Shown: in pieces, positions 11,211 through 22,792 of the stretch | Numbering within the stretch: the first letter of the stretch is position 1 | Layout: each line of letters starts with the position of its first letter | Source of the DNA: Ichthyophis bannanicus | Taxonomy: Eukaryota > Chordata > Amphibia > Gymnophiona > Ichthyophiidae | Direction of reading: 5' to 3' | NCBI GenBank assembly: GCA_033557465.1 | Contig: CM066037.1 | Span: 201,685,156 to 201,749,155, forward strand | Length of the DNA: 64,000 bases | Translations under genes and position numbers: made by a program | The notes under the pieces: generated by a model | What the model was told of the DNA's origin: nothing | Databases searched by the model: none | Seen by the model: only the letters and a program-made list of their open reading frames with translations

Positions 11211-12060
11211 TTTCTCCAATTGGTTGTAAATATATTACTTTTCTTTATTCTTTCTTCCTTTCCTAATAATTCCTAATATTCTATTTGTTTTTTTTGACTG
11301 CCGCTGTTCATTGAATAGATTTCAACAGAATGTCTACAATCACATCCATATCCTTTTTCTGGGTGGTGTTTCTTGGTCATCCCAGGAGCCCCTTTTAAAA
11401 ATTGCCATTGCATTGACTACCCTCCGACCAATGTTCCCTCTAATTTTCTGTAGGCTGTGTGCGCATAAAATATCAGCTGTGCAGCTTTTGAAGGAAGGTT
11501 AAATTTTTGTGCGCCACATAATGACACTCGGAGTTATATACTTTAAAATTTGACTACACGTCAGAATACAGTATGTACACCACATTGATTGCACTAGAAA
11601 ATAGTGTGGCACGTGTGAAAACCATAAATACACAACAACTTTTAAATTTTATGATGTCTGTGTTGTTTTCTATCAGAATCAGAACCATAATTTTTGTGCG
11701 CTCTGTTGTAAAGTATGTGCGCTCTCTCAGTGAGGTGTGTGCGCGCACACACACGCACAGCTTAGAGGGAACAGTGCCTCCGATCTTCAGATGCCATAGA
11801 TACTTTTAATGATAGGTTAAAAACTTTTCATTTTCTTCTTTGAGTCCATTCAGCACTCTTGGGGGTGTACTATCCAGTCTAAGTGATTGGCTGCTCTTTA
11901 GTTTGTCAATTTGTTCTACTACCCCTTCCATGTTTACAGAGACTTGATTGAGTTCTTCTGACTCACCACCTTTAAATACCTTTTCCAGCATTGATAACTT
12001 CCTTGCATCTTTCTCACTGAAGACCGAAGCAAAGAATTCATGTGGAAGGGAGTTTTGGAA
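11211..12060 (-). pseudogene. CR1-like LINE fragment, interrupted by a hAT MITE
   Basis: Minus-strand translation of 11211-11300 gives ANRILGIIRKGRKNKE, the block preceding the CR1 thumb, and 11800-12060 gives FFASVFSEKDARKL...LEKVFKGGESEELNQ and IDKLKSSQSLRLDSTPPRVL, the region upstream of the reverse transcriptase fingers. The order shows a rearranged or internally deleted copy. Stops are present. Confidence 0.7.
11429..11776. mobile_element. hAT MITE, 348 bp
   Basis: Ends are inverted: CAATGTTCCCTCTAA on the left and, reversed, CACTGTTCCCTCTAA on the right. The flanking 8-mers CCTCCGAC (11421-11428) and CCTCCGAT (11777-11784) are a target duplication with one mismatch, as expected for hAT. 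The interior is AT-rich with GTGCGC/GCGCAC words near both ends and has no ORF of note. Confidence 0.9.
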
Positions 12061-12935
12061 GATCCATCCACGTGCAATCTTAGACATCTTTAAACAATGC
12101 AGACACATCCAGGTGTGGACATGATTTCACAAAACTACACCAGGGAACTAAAAGAGAGTGAGAACCACAGCACAGTTTATAAAATTAAATTATAACTCAT
12201 TTTTATTTTGTTGTTATAAACTGCGTTATGGTTCTTGCTTTTTCTTTTTGAACATATATTTTGCATTCACAGAACCCCCATCCTCAACAGTGGGTGCAAA
12301 GCAGAACCAGGACTTTCACCCACAGAACTCAATATCTTAAAAAAAGACAAACATTATCCAGTACCAGGCATATTGTGGACTAATACAAAACCTTACAAAA
12401 AAGTCACTGAGTATCTATAGAGCTAATCTACCATACCATACCAGCACCAACTTCCAAAATTCACATAAGGAGACCATCCAAAAAAAAGCATCACTGTAAA
12501 AGCTACATTGTGCCCTGGAACATCCAAACACCTATTTGGAAAGCTGAACAATTTAGATTACTACAGTACATATCCCTACATACAAACTCCATGTTAACAG
12601 AACACCTGGTCTTGGTCACACACTCAAAACACAGACCCTCACCAAGAACAGAAGAAGTGACCATAACCTAAAAACAAACATATGTAGATAAAAATTAAAC
12701 TGCAACCCCAATAAGCCAGATTCTGCATGCAGTGCATTACCAGAGAAATACAAAGAGATGCCTTTCCATGTATTGTATAAAATATAAAGTTAGCACTAAG
12801 TCTGGTTGTTAAATTGAAAATAAAATTCTCTTCTAACTTTGTTGTCTGACTATTTTATTTTCTGATCATGTAGGTCCCAATCTGAGGTTTCTGCTTTTCT
12901 CTGTCTCCCAATACACTCTCCTGTCTACTTTCCCC
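12061..12935. repeat. Diverged copy of hAT-body sequence
   Basis: From about 12456 to 12905 this is related in direct orientation to 13485-13960 (shared CAAACTCCATGTTAAC, CAGACCCTCACCAA and GTTGTCTGA...TTTTATT segments). 12061-12455 shows no recognisable gene. The copy appears cut at 12936 where another element begins. Confidence 0.5.
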
Positions 12936-15195
12936 CAGGGACGGCACGAGGGTGATGCAGGGCCCTGTGCGGAGACTCACTGCATCATTTGCATAAATTT
13001 AGTATACTTTAAAATGTATATGCCACCCATCTAAAATCTTAGGTGGCTTCTAAATATACACATGCAATTTAATAAATATGTTACAATAAAAACAAACATA
13101 ATAATAAAATAAAAGTAATTTACACAGCCCCATAAGTATCTGCAAATCAGATTTATTTTGCTATGACCAAATTATTGATGAGGGGAGGAAATATAAAATG
13201 AGAAACTAATCCTGGTAGCCATGAATTCAAATACTGGATTGGATTGTGCTAGATCTGGAAAAGTCCAGAACTCAGCAGCGGTGAAGTTATCCCCTGAAAT
13301 TCGAAATTTCCTTGAATCTGAACTGACAAAATATTTTAAATTTGTGTGGCAGCATAAAGAACGCAAAACTGCAAGTCTCAAAAACAATACATATTCCAGT
13401 ACCTTCCCCCAACCAACACCTACAGTTGACCTCACCAAGAACCCAGAGTTCAGGACCCATAGAGCACATCTACTATTCCATAACAGCACTAACTTCCAAA
13501 ACTCAAACAACATGGAGTGTACCCAGAAAAGGGCAACACTATAAATATTGCAACGGGCCCTAGAACATCCACACCTGTTTGAAAAGCTGAACAAGCCAAA
13601 TTACCACAGTACAGTATAAATCCCTATGTACAAACTCCATGTTAACACTCAGAACCCAGACCCTCACCAAAGTATAAACTCCATGTCACACACTGAGAAC
13701 CCAGACCCTCACCAAAGTACAGAATAAATGACTACAACCTAAAGTAAAAATAAAAATATATAGACAGAAATTAAACTGAAACCCCAAGAAGCCAGACTCC
13801 GCATGCAGTGCAACATCAGATAGAGATACAGTTCCCCATACTGTGTAAAATATAAAGATAGTGCAAAGTCCAATCACTAAAATGAAAATAAAATTATTTT
13901 TCTACCTTTGTTGTCTGAGCATTTTATTCTCTGATCATGCTGGTCTCAATCTGAGCTTCTGCTTTTCTGGCTTCTCTTAGCTCTCTTTCTATGGTCTATA
14001 ATCCATCTGCCATCTCTTATCTTTTTTGTTTTCTTCACTTCCTGCCATCAGCCTATTTCCAGTCCCAGTAACCCTTCCCAGTATCAGCCCCTTTTCCAGT
14101 CCTCCCCTCCCAGTACCTTCCAAAGTCAACTTGCATTCCCACAACTGCCACTGGTGTCCATTCCCTTCCAGTCCCCCTCCTTCCCCACTGTACAGCCCCT
14201 TCTAGTCCAAATACCTTCACAGGTACCAGCTCACTTCCACTCCCAATGCCACCCACCTTCACCCGGTCAGTTCCCTTCCAGTCAACCTACCTTCTGTCCA
14301 TCCTCCTTCCAGTGCCATCCACACGTGTCATCTCCCTTCCAGCCCCAATGGCCCCTCCCTTCTAGTATCCTCTCCCAGCATCCTCCCCATTACTCAGCCA
14401 CCTACCAGTCCCATACCCAAGTATCAGCTCCTTTCCAGTCCCCCTCCAGTACCATCCCCAGATGTCAGCTCCCTTCCATTCCCCTACTGTACTCCCTTCC
14501 GTAGTGTCATCACCCTTCCAGTCCCCCTCTAGTACTATCCTCAGGTATCAGCTCCCTTCCAGCCCCCTCCTCCCCCCCCTCCCGGGTCAGCTCCCTTCCT
14601 GCCCCCATTTCCCCCTCCACATGTCAGCTCCTTTCCTGCCCCCTCCTTCCTCTGGCAGCCCCTCTCAGCATCCACTCCCTTCCAGTCCCATTCTCCCATT
14701 CCCCCCACATCAGCCCATTTTCAGCCCTAGCCTCCAGTTTTCTTCAAGGGCCACAGCAGCTCCCCGCCATCAGCCCATTCTAGTCCTAGCCCCTCCATCA
14801 GTCCATTTTCAGTCCTAACTCCCCGATCAGCCCACTACTAGTCCTAGCCTCCCCTAATCAGCTTATTACCAGTCCTAGCCACCCCAATCGGTCCATTTCC
14901 AGTACTAGTCCTCCTTCAGCCCATTACCAGTGCTAGCCCCATTAATCAGCCCATTACCAGTCCTAGTCCCCCCTGATCTGCCCATTACCAGTGCTAGCCC
15001 CCTAATCAACCCATCACTAGTCCAAGCCCCCCCAATCTGCCAATTTCCACAGCTAGTGCGCCCCTCAGCCCATTACCAGTCCTAGCCTCCACTGATCAGT
15101 CCATTTCCAGTGCTATCCCCCCCATCAGCCCATTATCAACCTTAACCCACACTGAGATCAGCCCATTTCCAGTCCTAGCCCCCCCCCCCCACCCC
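12936..15195. mobile_element. hAT-like non-autonomous element D (right end lost)
   Basis: The left end CAGGGACGGCACGAGGG and the following GTGCGGAGACTC and ATTTGCAT (12987) align with the reversed right end of hAT copy A (36232 backwards). The body then holds AT-rich sequence and, from about 14060, a C-rich minisatellite, as in copies A-C. A matching right terminus and target duplication could not be found, so the element is truncated or rearranged after 15195. Confidence 0.55.
14060..15190 (+). repeat. C-rich minisatellite (CCAGTCCTAGCCCCC... units)
   Basis: Degenerate units of roughly 20-30 bp built on CAGCCCATTTCCAGTCCTAG with variable C-runs. The G-rich strand is the minus strand. The Pro/Ser-rich open frames over 14154-14818 are composition effects. 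The same unit occurs at 53280-54000 and, reversed, at 23700-24420 and 40745-41830. Confidence 0.9.
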
Positions 15196-15225
15196 GGAGG
15201 TCCCGTACTTGCCTGACGAGCTCCT

Positions 15226-15307
15226 TATCTTCTTAAATGTTAAAAAAATCAAATCAGCTTGTTGTTATAAACTATTGCCTCTGATTTTTTTAACATTTAA
15301 GAAGATA
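15226..15307. repeat. Perfect 26-bp inverted repeat, 30-bp loop
   Basis: 15226-15251 (starting TATCTTCTTAAATG) is an exact reverse complement of 15282-15307. It may be a foldback element or the remnant of the palindrome found beside the minisatellite in the other hAT copies, though the sequences are not alike. Confidence 0.85.
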
Positions 15308-15309
15308 GG

Positions 15310-15998
15310 TCTGTTTTTTGAATATATGAATTTTTTATACATTTGGTTTGTTGTGGTATTTATCAATGATTAGACTTACGATGTCAATGTTTGGGGCATT
15401 GAAGTGGCTCACATTTTAATACCAGCCATTTCTACAAACCCAGAAATTTGTAATACTGAGGTCAACCATTGCTTTTGTAATCTCTTATGTATGTTTACAT
15501 ATTAATATAGAAACAAACATACCTGTTCTTCTATAGCAGTTTGTTTTATTTATCATTAGTAATGTTTATGCTGTCAGAAGTGGGGTAATTGAAATCACAC
15601 ATTATTATTTAATATTGTGAAATTTGTTAACTTCTCTAATTTCTGTTAACATTTCATTATCTATCTGCTCTTTCTCTCAAGGCAGATGATAGTATACCCT
15701 TACCAGTATTGCCTTCCCCTTCATGCATGGAATTTCTATTGATAAAGATTCCATGGTGCTTTCTCTTTCTTGCAAAACTTTGATTCTATTTGACTCAGTG
15801 CTTTCTTTAACCTATAACACCACCCCTCCACAAATTTGATCCACCCTATCATTGCAGTATAATTTGTACTCTGGCTTCAGAATGTTCCCTCGGTTATCCT
15901 CCTTACATCAGGTTTCCAAGGTGCCTATTATCCGGGTTATTTTAAAAACCCTATTTTCCTTTGGACCTCTGAAAGCAGGCATAGAGAACTATGCAGGG
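15310..15998 (-). other. Mostly unassigned; possible antisense LINE fragment
   Basis: 15310-15580 is AT-rich with nothing recognised. 15585-15960 reads on the minus strand like a diverged CR1-type LINE segment upstream of the reverse transcriptase, from general resemblance only; no diagnostic motif is intact. Confidence 0.3.
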
Positions 15999-15999
15999 A

Positions 16000-17820
16000 C
16001 ATTGTATGGCTCAAGCATATAATAGCTACAAACTGTTACTGACCGGTTTCAGAGATCACCCTGAATGTGAGGAGGGGCAAACATCACCTGGTCCCCAGAG
16101 CTTGCACTGCAATAGTTGGACTCTCCAGATCTTGGTATAGGTCTGTACCACTACCAGTGTTCTGCTCCTTTTGGCGAGGGTCTCTCCTATAATATCTTGT
16201 AACAGTCTTCAAGGTTACAGCAGCTGTTTCCAAGGAACCCAAATGGAGTGACTTTAGTTAGGCAGGCGTGGGGAGGTCTATTTGGTCTGTGAATGCCATA
16301 GTTATCAGGCCATGATCAGCTGCTAGCCTTACCTGCTGGGACTTCCAACTTGCTACAGCAAGCACAGTCAATCTGCATGTGTTGGCTACCACAGGGCTGT
16401 GTCAGCCATTCACAGTCTGCTAGTCATCACACAATGCATGTGCATAGGCGACCATATACACCCTTACTTGTTATGAGCAGTCAGTGCAGTAATTGGACTG
16501 GCAAGAAAGGAACAGCACCCACATCCCTGCAGCTTAACAGTAGCTAGCAGAATGCGGCTACATAGTCGTGACATGGTCACAGTTCGGCCAGAATGAGAGT
16601 GGCCTCTCAGCATGAACTGATGTGTGCACCCTGGCCATGCTTGTTGCAGACACATGTTAGGATGGCTCTGCCATTTACCTAGCCCCTGACTCATATTATT
16701 CCTGTGCAAACAGCTCTGTTTCTGACACTACCCAGAACCCTCTTCCCTCACTTTGACTTTGAACTTGTGTAACACTAATGCAATGCAAAGTGCACTGGAA
16801 ATTGGGACGCAGACAGACTGAGTATATGTTTGGCCACAGTGGCCTACGTCTGACACATCCCCAAACACTGTGTCCCCCTACACAGCTTGTGACTGTGAGT
16901 ATGGCTCATAGTGCCATGCTTGTACACCCACATAATGTTATGTCCCTTCCCATGGACCCTGCCGAACTGCCCAGTGTAGCACATACACTCACAAACACTG
17001 CAAATGCAGTGAACTCCCCACCCCCCGAGGAGTACATCAAAGCATGGCAGTTTGTACATGCGATCTCATACTGCATGTTGAGTTGTTGAAGAGCTGACCT
17101 GCAGCATGTTGTATGCACAAACATAAAGCCTGGACAGCACAAGCATTTCTGCAGCACACAGTCCTCTGGGGACACACGCACACACACACACACACACATG
17201 ACCCCACAGTCCAAAAGTGGTGAACATTGTCATTGTTACCTCCTGTAATACTCACCATTGTCAACACTCACTCAGTGTGCTGGTGCTGTTAGCATGCTCT
17301 GCCATCCAGTCTTACATTGTGCAGTTTCCCAGTTTGATAGCTGAATGTGAGGACTCATGCTGGACAAAATGTGGGGGGTTGCATATGATGCTTCTGTTCC
17401 AGGCAGGTATGCTAAAGATAACACACTGGACATACCATTCCTGGTCCGCAGGTTAGCCTTGAGCCTGTGACCCCTTGCTCATACACACACTGGCCATGTA
17501 TTTGGAGCCACAGAGCAGCCATGTAGATTCATCAGTCCATGGGTATATAGGTAGTCATTGTCAGGGTGCGTGAGGGCATGACTTGTGGTATGCCTATATC
17601 TGCTTAGCTGTCAGCAGGCTCTGTGCCATACTTGTCTGACGGATTCTGTTAGGCAGGTGTGAGAGAGTGATGTCTTGTGAGGTCTATATGTTGCACAGCC
17701 TTGTTATGCTGATGGTGCAACTGACATGCATGTCATACATATGCGGCAGCATGTATGTGCGCTGCTGCTGTCACAGCAGAATCATACCAGCCATCATAAA
17801 GTTTCTCCCTAGGCAACCAC
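16000..17820. repeat. Unclassified CA-rich interspersed repeat, second copy
   Basis: Related along its length to 9350-9866 plus 10960-11180, in the same order and orientation but without the CR1 insertion. Contains a (CA)n run at about 17173-17200. No coding sequence was recognised. Confidence 0.6.
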
Positions 17821-17879
17821 CTTGATAGCCTAGTGGACTTGCCAGCCCCACAGTATCACCTATGTGATACCTCCATTGC

Positions 17880-19741
17880 CAAACTGGCACCATCAACATA
17901 GTGTCCTATCATAACAACAAAACTAGAACTTACCCCTTACATCTTAAACATAGTAAACAAATCCTTACACCAAGGCTTACTAACAAATGAACTCAAACTC
18001 TCTGCAATTCGTCTGTTGCTGAAAAACAAATCTCTAAACATCAATGACCCATCCTCATATCGGCCTATCGCCAGTATTCCCTTCCTGACTAAAATCATTG
18101 AAAAGGTTGTCCAGCTCCAGCTTCAGGACTTTATAGACACCTCAGCTCCCCTTGACGAATATCAATATGGGTTTCGCCCTTTCCATGGTGTGGAAACTCT
18201 CCTCCTTGCCCTTTTTGACTCCCTCATCAGGGGCATGGACAACATCAAACAAGCCTTCATATTGGTATTCCTTGACATATCTGTTGCTTTTGACAGTGTA
18301 AATCATTACATCCTCATTTCTAGACTCAGTCAATTAGGTATAGAGGAAGTAGCTCTTGATTGGTTTAAATCATATATACCTGACCGTGCACAATTTGTGC
18401 AAATCAATCAAGTTGCATCGCCACCTTTTCCACAGGAACAGGGAATTCCACAAGGCTCCACACTTTCTGCCCTCTTTTTTAACCTATACCTTCAACCAAT
18501 ATGCACATTCAAAAGACATAATATAAACTATCACATATATCTGACCCCAATTATGACAACTTAGCAGCCTGCCTCTCTGAAGCGGAACTATGGCTCCGCT
18601 CAAAGAATATGTACATCAATTTCAAAAAGACTGAAGTACTGTACTATTTACTTCAAGAAACCCCAACTTCACCCCTCCATCAGACATCAAGCTCCAGAAC
18701 TTCACCCTTCTAGGGAAGCATGAGATAAAATACTTAGGAGTCACCCTTGACAGGACTCTTAGCTTCACTTCCCACATTAAGCATACAGCCAGAACAATCT
18801 TCTTCAAGCTTAGGACCATCCAACAACTAAGACCACTTATAGAAAAGGATGATTTCAGAACCGTCACCCAAGCTCTAATAACACCCCACCTGGATTATTG
18901 CAACAGGATACTCCAAGGCATAACAAAGAAGAACCAAAACATTCTCCAAATGGCTCAGAATGTTACCGCCCGAATAATTTCCAAGGCCAGGCTATCTGAC
19001 CACATTTCTCCCATCCTATACACTCTTCATTGGCTTCCTGTTGCCAGCAGGATCGAATATAAAACTATACTGACTACCTTTAAGTTAATTAACAATATTT
19101 TCCCATCATATCTATCTACATTGGTTCATAGCCCCCCTGAAAACAGAGTAAGATGAAGAAGGAGCCTCAATACCATTCTAGTACCGGATTCAATAAGAAA
19201 GACAAAACAAATAACATGCAACAGCGCTTTTTCCTATGTAGCACCTATTCAATGGAATAATCTCCCAGCCCAGCTAAGAGAGATAAAAGACCTCCAAACG
19301 TTCCGAAAATAACTAAAAACATATTTATTCACTCAGCATTATTATAACTTAGACCATTGCTTGGATCTAGCCCCCCTTCCCCCAGCACGATCTGAAAAGC
19401 CTACCTAAATACCCATCCCATACAATTACAGTCTCATCCACTGAATCGCTGACAAACATTGTTTCACCTTACACAGAAGTAACTATGTCCAATCCTGAAC
19501 CCTAAAGTTATGATGCAAGTTGTAAATAGTGCAAAGTTATGATGCAAGTTGTAAATAGTTACTATGTTCATACAGTTTTTTTGTAAATAGTTACTATATT
19601 GCACAGTTTTTTTGTAAATAGTTGCAATTTTGCATAATATTCTATGTATGGTTCCTTTGTTTTATGTATACCGCCCCTGATCTTGGGAAGGGGCAGTATA
19701 TTAAAGTTTCCAAATAAATAAATAAAAATAAATAAATAAAT
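17880..19741 (+). pseudogene. L2-type LINE, reverse transcriptase to 3' tail
   Basis: An open frame at 18016-18564 holds the fingers and palm of an L2-type reverse transcriptase: SSYRPIASIPFLTKIIEKVV, DISVAFDSVNH, and GIPQGSTLSALFFNLYL. The YADD motif is lost by a lesion after NYHIY near 18535. After stops the frame resumes with IKYLGVTLDRTLSF, DYCNRILQG and LHWLPVASRIEYK. The 3' end is an (AAATA)n tail at about 19710-19741. The endonuclease domain is missing, so it is 5'-truncated as well as mutated. Confidence 0.85.
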
Positions 19742-21138
19742 AATAGGGCACTATTCTGTTGGTGGTAATGGAGCACTACTATCACTTTTCTTCGGATCCT
19801 CTGTGTGTGGAGCACATTGCTGACATTTAAATAGGCTCTCTCCCCTCTACTGTGAAATACCACCTTTTATGAGGTTTTAGTTGGCATTAGGGTTCCCAGC
19901 GCTGAGGGCTCTAATGCGCGATTGCGCAAGCCAGCTGTAAGGGAGCACACGCTGTCAATGCCCACTCTCCGCCCCATTAATGCCCATTCTCCACCTCCTT
20001 TTCCCTTAATGCTGCGGGCACCTCTAGCGCTTGTTAATCCAGCATTATCGTCGCTTTACGTGGCATTAACCGCTCATGGGCACCAATATCATGTATTAAT
20101 GGCACATTTGTTCCCTTACCGCCCTTTAGTAAACATACCTCTTGTTTTCTGAAAAGGTTTAGAATCTTGGAGAGTTTGAGTGAAGAGATAGTTGAGGTCT
20201 GACTGTTGAGCTGGAATGACGTGTCTGGTAGTCTGAGTGGAGGCCTCTTTAAATGTTGGTGAATGAAGGTGATTGAGGTGTGAGTGATGCTGGAGAGATT
20301 GGATGAGTTTTTCTATTTTTTTTTCCAGTGTTGGGCTACAGAAACTGGGCAGAGTAGGGGTCCATAGTATTAAGGGAACAAGGAGTTAATCCTTCTGGGA
20401 GAAAATGTTTCTAGAATAAGTAGGACAGCTGTAAAAGCTGAATATAGAGGTTTTCCTTGGTCATTTAAAACTGGTACCTGACTGAAGAGCTGAGAGAAGC
20501 TGTGAGAGCTTAACAGCTGAACAGACTGCGAAAACTGAATTACTTGGCTAAAGATTATTTCTTAGAAATATTTTTTTTCTTGAAAGGTTCTTCAAAGTTC
20601 TTTTAAGAAAGTGGTTGGTAAATATTAATACTTTTTGAAGCTGTGCTCAGAGAGGGTTTGGTTACAGAAAACCCTGAAGGCTTTTAAACTGCTTAAATTT
20701 TGGAATAAGATGATTTTTTTTTTTATCAAAGTTAGCAGAAGATAGTAGTTAGTAACAGGAATCCTGTAAGTGAGAGTTGCTGTGGAATCTTGAAAGTAGC
20801 TGTCAGTGCTCAGCAGGCAGTTCTGTCTTGGTGCAGCAGTTCAGTTTAAAGTTTTTTTCTTTTTAATGATGATTGTATAAGACTGGCAGAGGGTTTGACT
20901 GGGATTAAGTGGAAGTTTGAATGGGTTGTGAGTGGGAGCTGAAAGAGAGTGAACATGAGTGCGGGAAAGGGAAAAGGAAATTGTTTTAAAATGAAAAAAA
21001 AAATTCTGTAAAAGGAAATCCTGACAAGCTTGTCAATTTAATTTACTTTAATTTAATTTAACTTAATGTGTTATTGTTCTACTAGAAAGTAGTTTGTGCT
21101 CTGACCACCCTCTGAGAGACAACAATCCGAAGTAACAT
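19742..21138. other. No gene recognised
   Basis: Contains GC-richer sequence to about 20150 and AT-rich sequence with T-runs afterwards. No ORF, repeat structure or RNA gene could be supported. It continues after the L1-type insertion at 22793. Confidence 0.4.
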
Positions 21139-21160
21139 CCACCCACCTTGACTTATTTTT
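21139..21160. repeat. Target site duplication of L1-type insertion (left)
   Basis: 22 bp beginning CCACCCACC and ending TTATTTTT, identical to 22771-22792. The uninterrupted site reads TTATTTTT/AAAAAGG, the classical L1 endonuclease cleavage context. Confidence 0.97.
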
Positions 21161-21416
21161 TTTTTATTTAAATTTTATGCAATTTACAATATATTCAAGA
21201 AGCAAAAATCATATGTAGCATACAAACAGCATACAAAATAAATAACAGGGGAAAAACAAAAAATCCAAATAGCAATAAAAATCAACCACCCAAAAAAAAA
21301 AACATATCCCCTATTTAAAGTTTTAGTCCCCAAAGACAAACAACCCCAATAAGGTTCCAAACAGGTAATAAAAAGAAAAGGAAACACAGAATATCATCTC
21401 ATGAGCAAAGAATAAT

Positions 21417-22724
21417 TCACATGGCAGCCAATACAGGAGCTAAACCCTCACCCCCCTGTTCCCTTGCCTGAAGAAATTGCAAAAGTTGCACAGGTTCAAA
21501 AAAAAGAAAATGTTTAGTTTGATATAACACTGCACATTTACATGGATACCTCAATTTAAATTGGGCACCCAGGGCGGTAACTCTCTGGCGTAAAGTCAGA
21601 AATTCTTTCCGCCTCTTCTGGGTGTCCCTGGACAAGTCAGGAAATACTAAAATTTTTGAACCCATGAACTGGGAAAAAGATAATCTACGGAAATAAAGCC
21701 TAAGGACCGTATTGCGGTCAGATTCAAAGGCAAAGCTGACTAACAAAGTTGCTCTACTGGTCACTACTTCCAAAGAAGACTCTAGGAATTCAGACAGTTC
21801 CATCTGGCCCAGTCCGCCCTTCCCCCCTGAGCCCCCCTCAGCCACAGAACCCGAATCAACAGCAACATATTGAAACCTGACAATGGGTGGCAAATTATCA
21901 TGTGGCATCAGGAGAACCTCAACGAGGTATTTACGAACCAGAACCAAGGGTTCTAACAATGGTGACCTCGGAAAGTTTAAAAAACGTAAGTTATTCCTCC
22001 TTAAGGAATTGTCCATGAATTCCAACCTCCTTAATGTAATCAAACGTTCCTTGAAAACATTATCACCCACTACACGCATTTCTTCCACTTTTGACTCAAG
22101 TTTTGTCAACTTGTCAGCCTGCTCAGCACACTTTGCCTCCACCGCGGTACACCGACCCTTAAGGAGAGGAAACTCTTGCGATAAAGCACCCACCACTGGA
22201 GCAAGGGATGATTGGAGAGAAGAGATCGCCTCCCATAAGCAGTCTAAAGTCACCTTAGCTGGTTTCTTCAAGCCGCAAAACACCCGCGTCTCAGCCGCTC
22301 CTGGTACTATGATTTCCCATCGGGCACCTCCCGAAACCTCTTCGTTAGAGGGTATCTTCTCCACCACTCCAACACGCTGAACACCAGAGCTCGACGCCAC
22401 TAGAGAGGAGGAGCCCCCGGACACGGCCTCGACCTCCTGACCCAGAGGTACTCCCGCGTCCGCTCCCTCCTCCCAATCCCCTCTGGGTTGCGGCGGCAAC
22501 AGCTGAGCTGGACTCAAATCCATGCTATCACTGCTCAGCTCCTCTAAACCACACAGAGGAACCGCTGAAGCCATGTCATCTGGACGCGGGGTGCAGAAAG
22601 GCACAATTGAGGGTTGCACCGAACCGCCTGAAGGTGTCGAGGATACCGGGGGCTTCGATGTAGACTGCTTCCTCTTCTTCCCCATTGGTTCCTCATAACC
22701 TCTCTGCTCACCGACAGCCAGCAT
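21417..22724 (-). CDS. L1-type ORF1 protein, 435 aa, open
   Basis: Uninterrupted frame with start at 22724. Residues 1-150 are low-complexity and basic/Ser-rich; about 155-240 is a predicted coiled coil with heptad-like Leu/Val spacing (AEQADKLTKLESKVEEMRV); 244-345 is the RRM-like region opening NNLRFLNFP; 355-420 is the C-terminal domain (KILVFPDLSRDTQKRRKEF, LRYPCKCAVLY). This is the domain order of L1 ORF1p, an RNA-binding trimeric chaperone that coats the element RNA. Length is a little above the usual 340-370. An upstream stop lies within the 5' leader, supporting this start. It is intact, implying recent insertion or selection on the source. Confidence 0.88.
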   Translation of the reverse strand: MLAVGEQRGYEEPMGKKRKQSTSKPPVSSTPSGGSVQPSIVPFCTPRPDDMASAVPLCGLEELSSDSMDLSPAQLLPPQPRGDWEEGADAGVPLGQEVEAVSGGSSSLVASSSGVQRVGVVEKIPSNEEVSGGARWEIIVPGAAETRVFCGLKKPAKVTLDCLWEAISSLQSSLAPVVGALSQEFPLLKGRCTAVEAKCAEQADKLTKLESKVEEMRVVGDNVFKERLITLRRLEFMDNSLRRNNLRFLNFPRSPLLEPLVLVRKYLVEVLLMPHDNLPPIVRFQYVAVDSGSVAEGGSGGKGGLGQMELSEFLESSLEVVTSRATLLVSFAFESDRNTVLRLYFRRLSFSQFMGSKILVFPDLSRDTQKRRKEFLTLRQRVTALGAQFKLRYPCKCAVLYQTKHFLFFEPVQLLQFLQAREQGGEGLAPVLAAM

Positions 22725-22745
22725 CTACTCATCCGCCATCTTGGA

Positions 22746-22760
22746 ACCCTCCCTAGTCTT
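22746..22760 (-). promoter_or_regulatory. YY1-like site in L1-type 5' leader
   Basis: Within the first 30 bases of the element the minus strand reads CCAAGATGGCGGATG. The AAGATGGC core is the YY1 motif that positions transcription starts in mammalian L1 elements. Function here is inferred. Confidence 0.5.
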
Positions 22761-22770
22761 CTTGGGCAAG

Positions 22771-22792
22771 CCACCCACCTTGACTTATTTTT
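22771..22792. repeat. Target site duplication of L1-type insertion (right)
   Basis: Exact copy of 21139-21160; followed by AAAAAGGA, the downstream half of the endonuclease site. Confidence 0.97.

Larger units (their letters stand above)
21161..22770 (-). mobile_element. ORF1-only L1-type retrotransposon (HAL1-like), 1.6 kb
   Basis: The element lies on the minus strand: a 46-bp leader containing CCAAGATGGCGGATGAG, a complete ORF1, a 3' untranslated region of about 250 bp and a short A-tail (T-run at 21161-21165 on the plus strand). No endonuclease or reverse transcriptase is present, although both ends are bounded by a perfect 22-bp target duplication, so nothing was lost after insertion. 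It must have been moved by an L1 machinery in trans. Mammalian HAL1 (half-L1) elements have this layout. Confidence 0.85.

Noticed and set aside
14154..14818. Two Pro/Ser-rich frames of 116-118 codons
   Set aside because: They lie in the C-rich minisatellite and vary with unit length.
17823..17860. SINE head (GATAGCCTAGTGGACTTGCC)
   Set aside because: A weak A-box-like match only; no B box at the right distance.
21161..22770. Processed pseudogene of a cellular gene
   Set aside because: The coding sequence has L1 ORF1 domain order, and the leader and target site are L1-like, so it is a retrotransposon rather than a host retrocopy.
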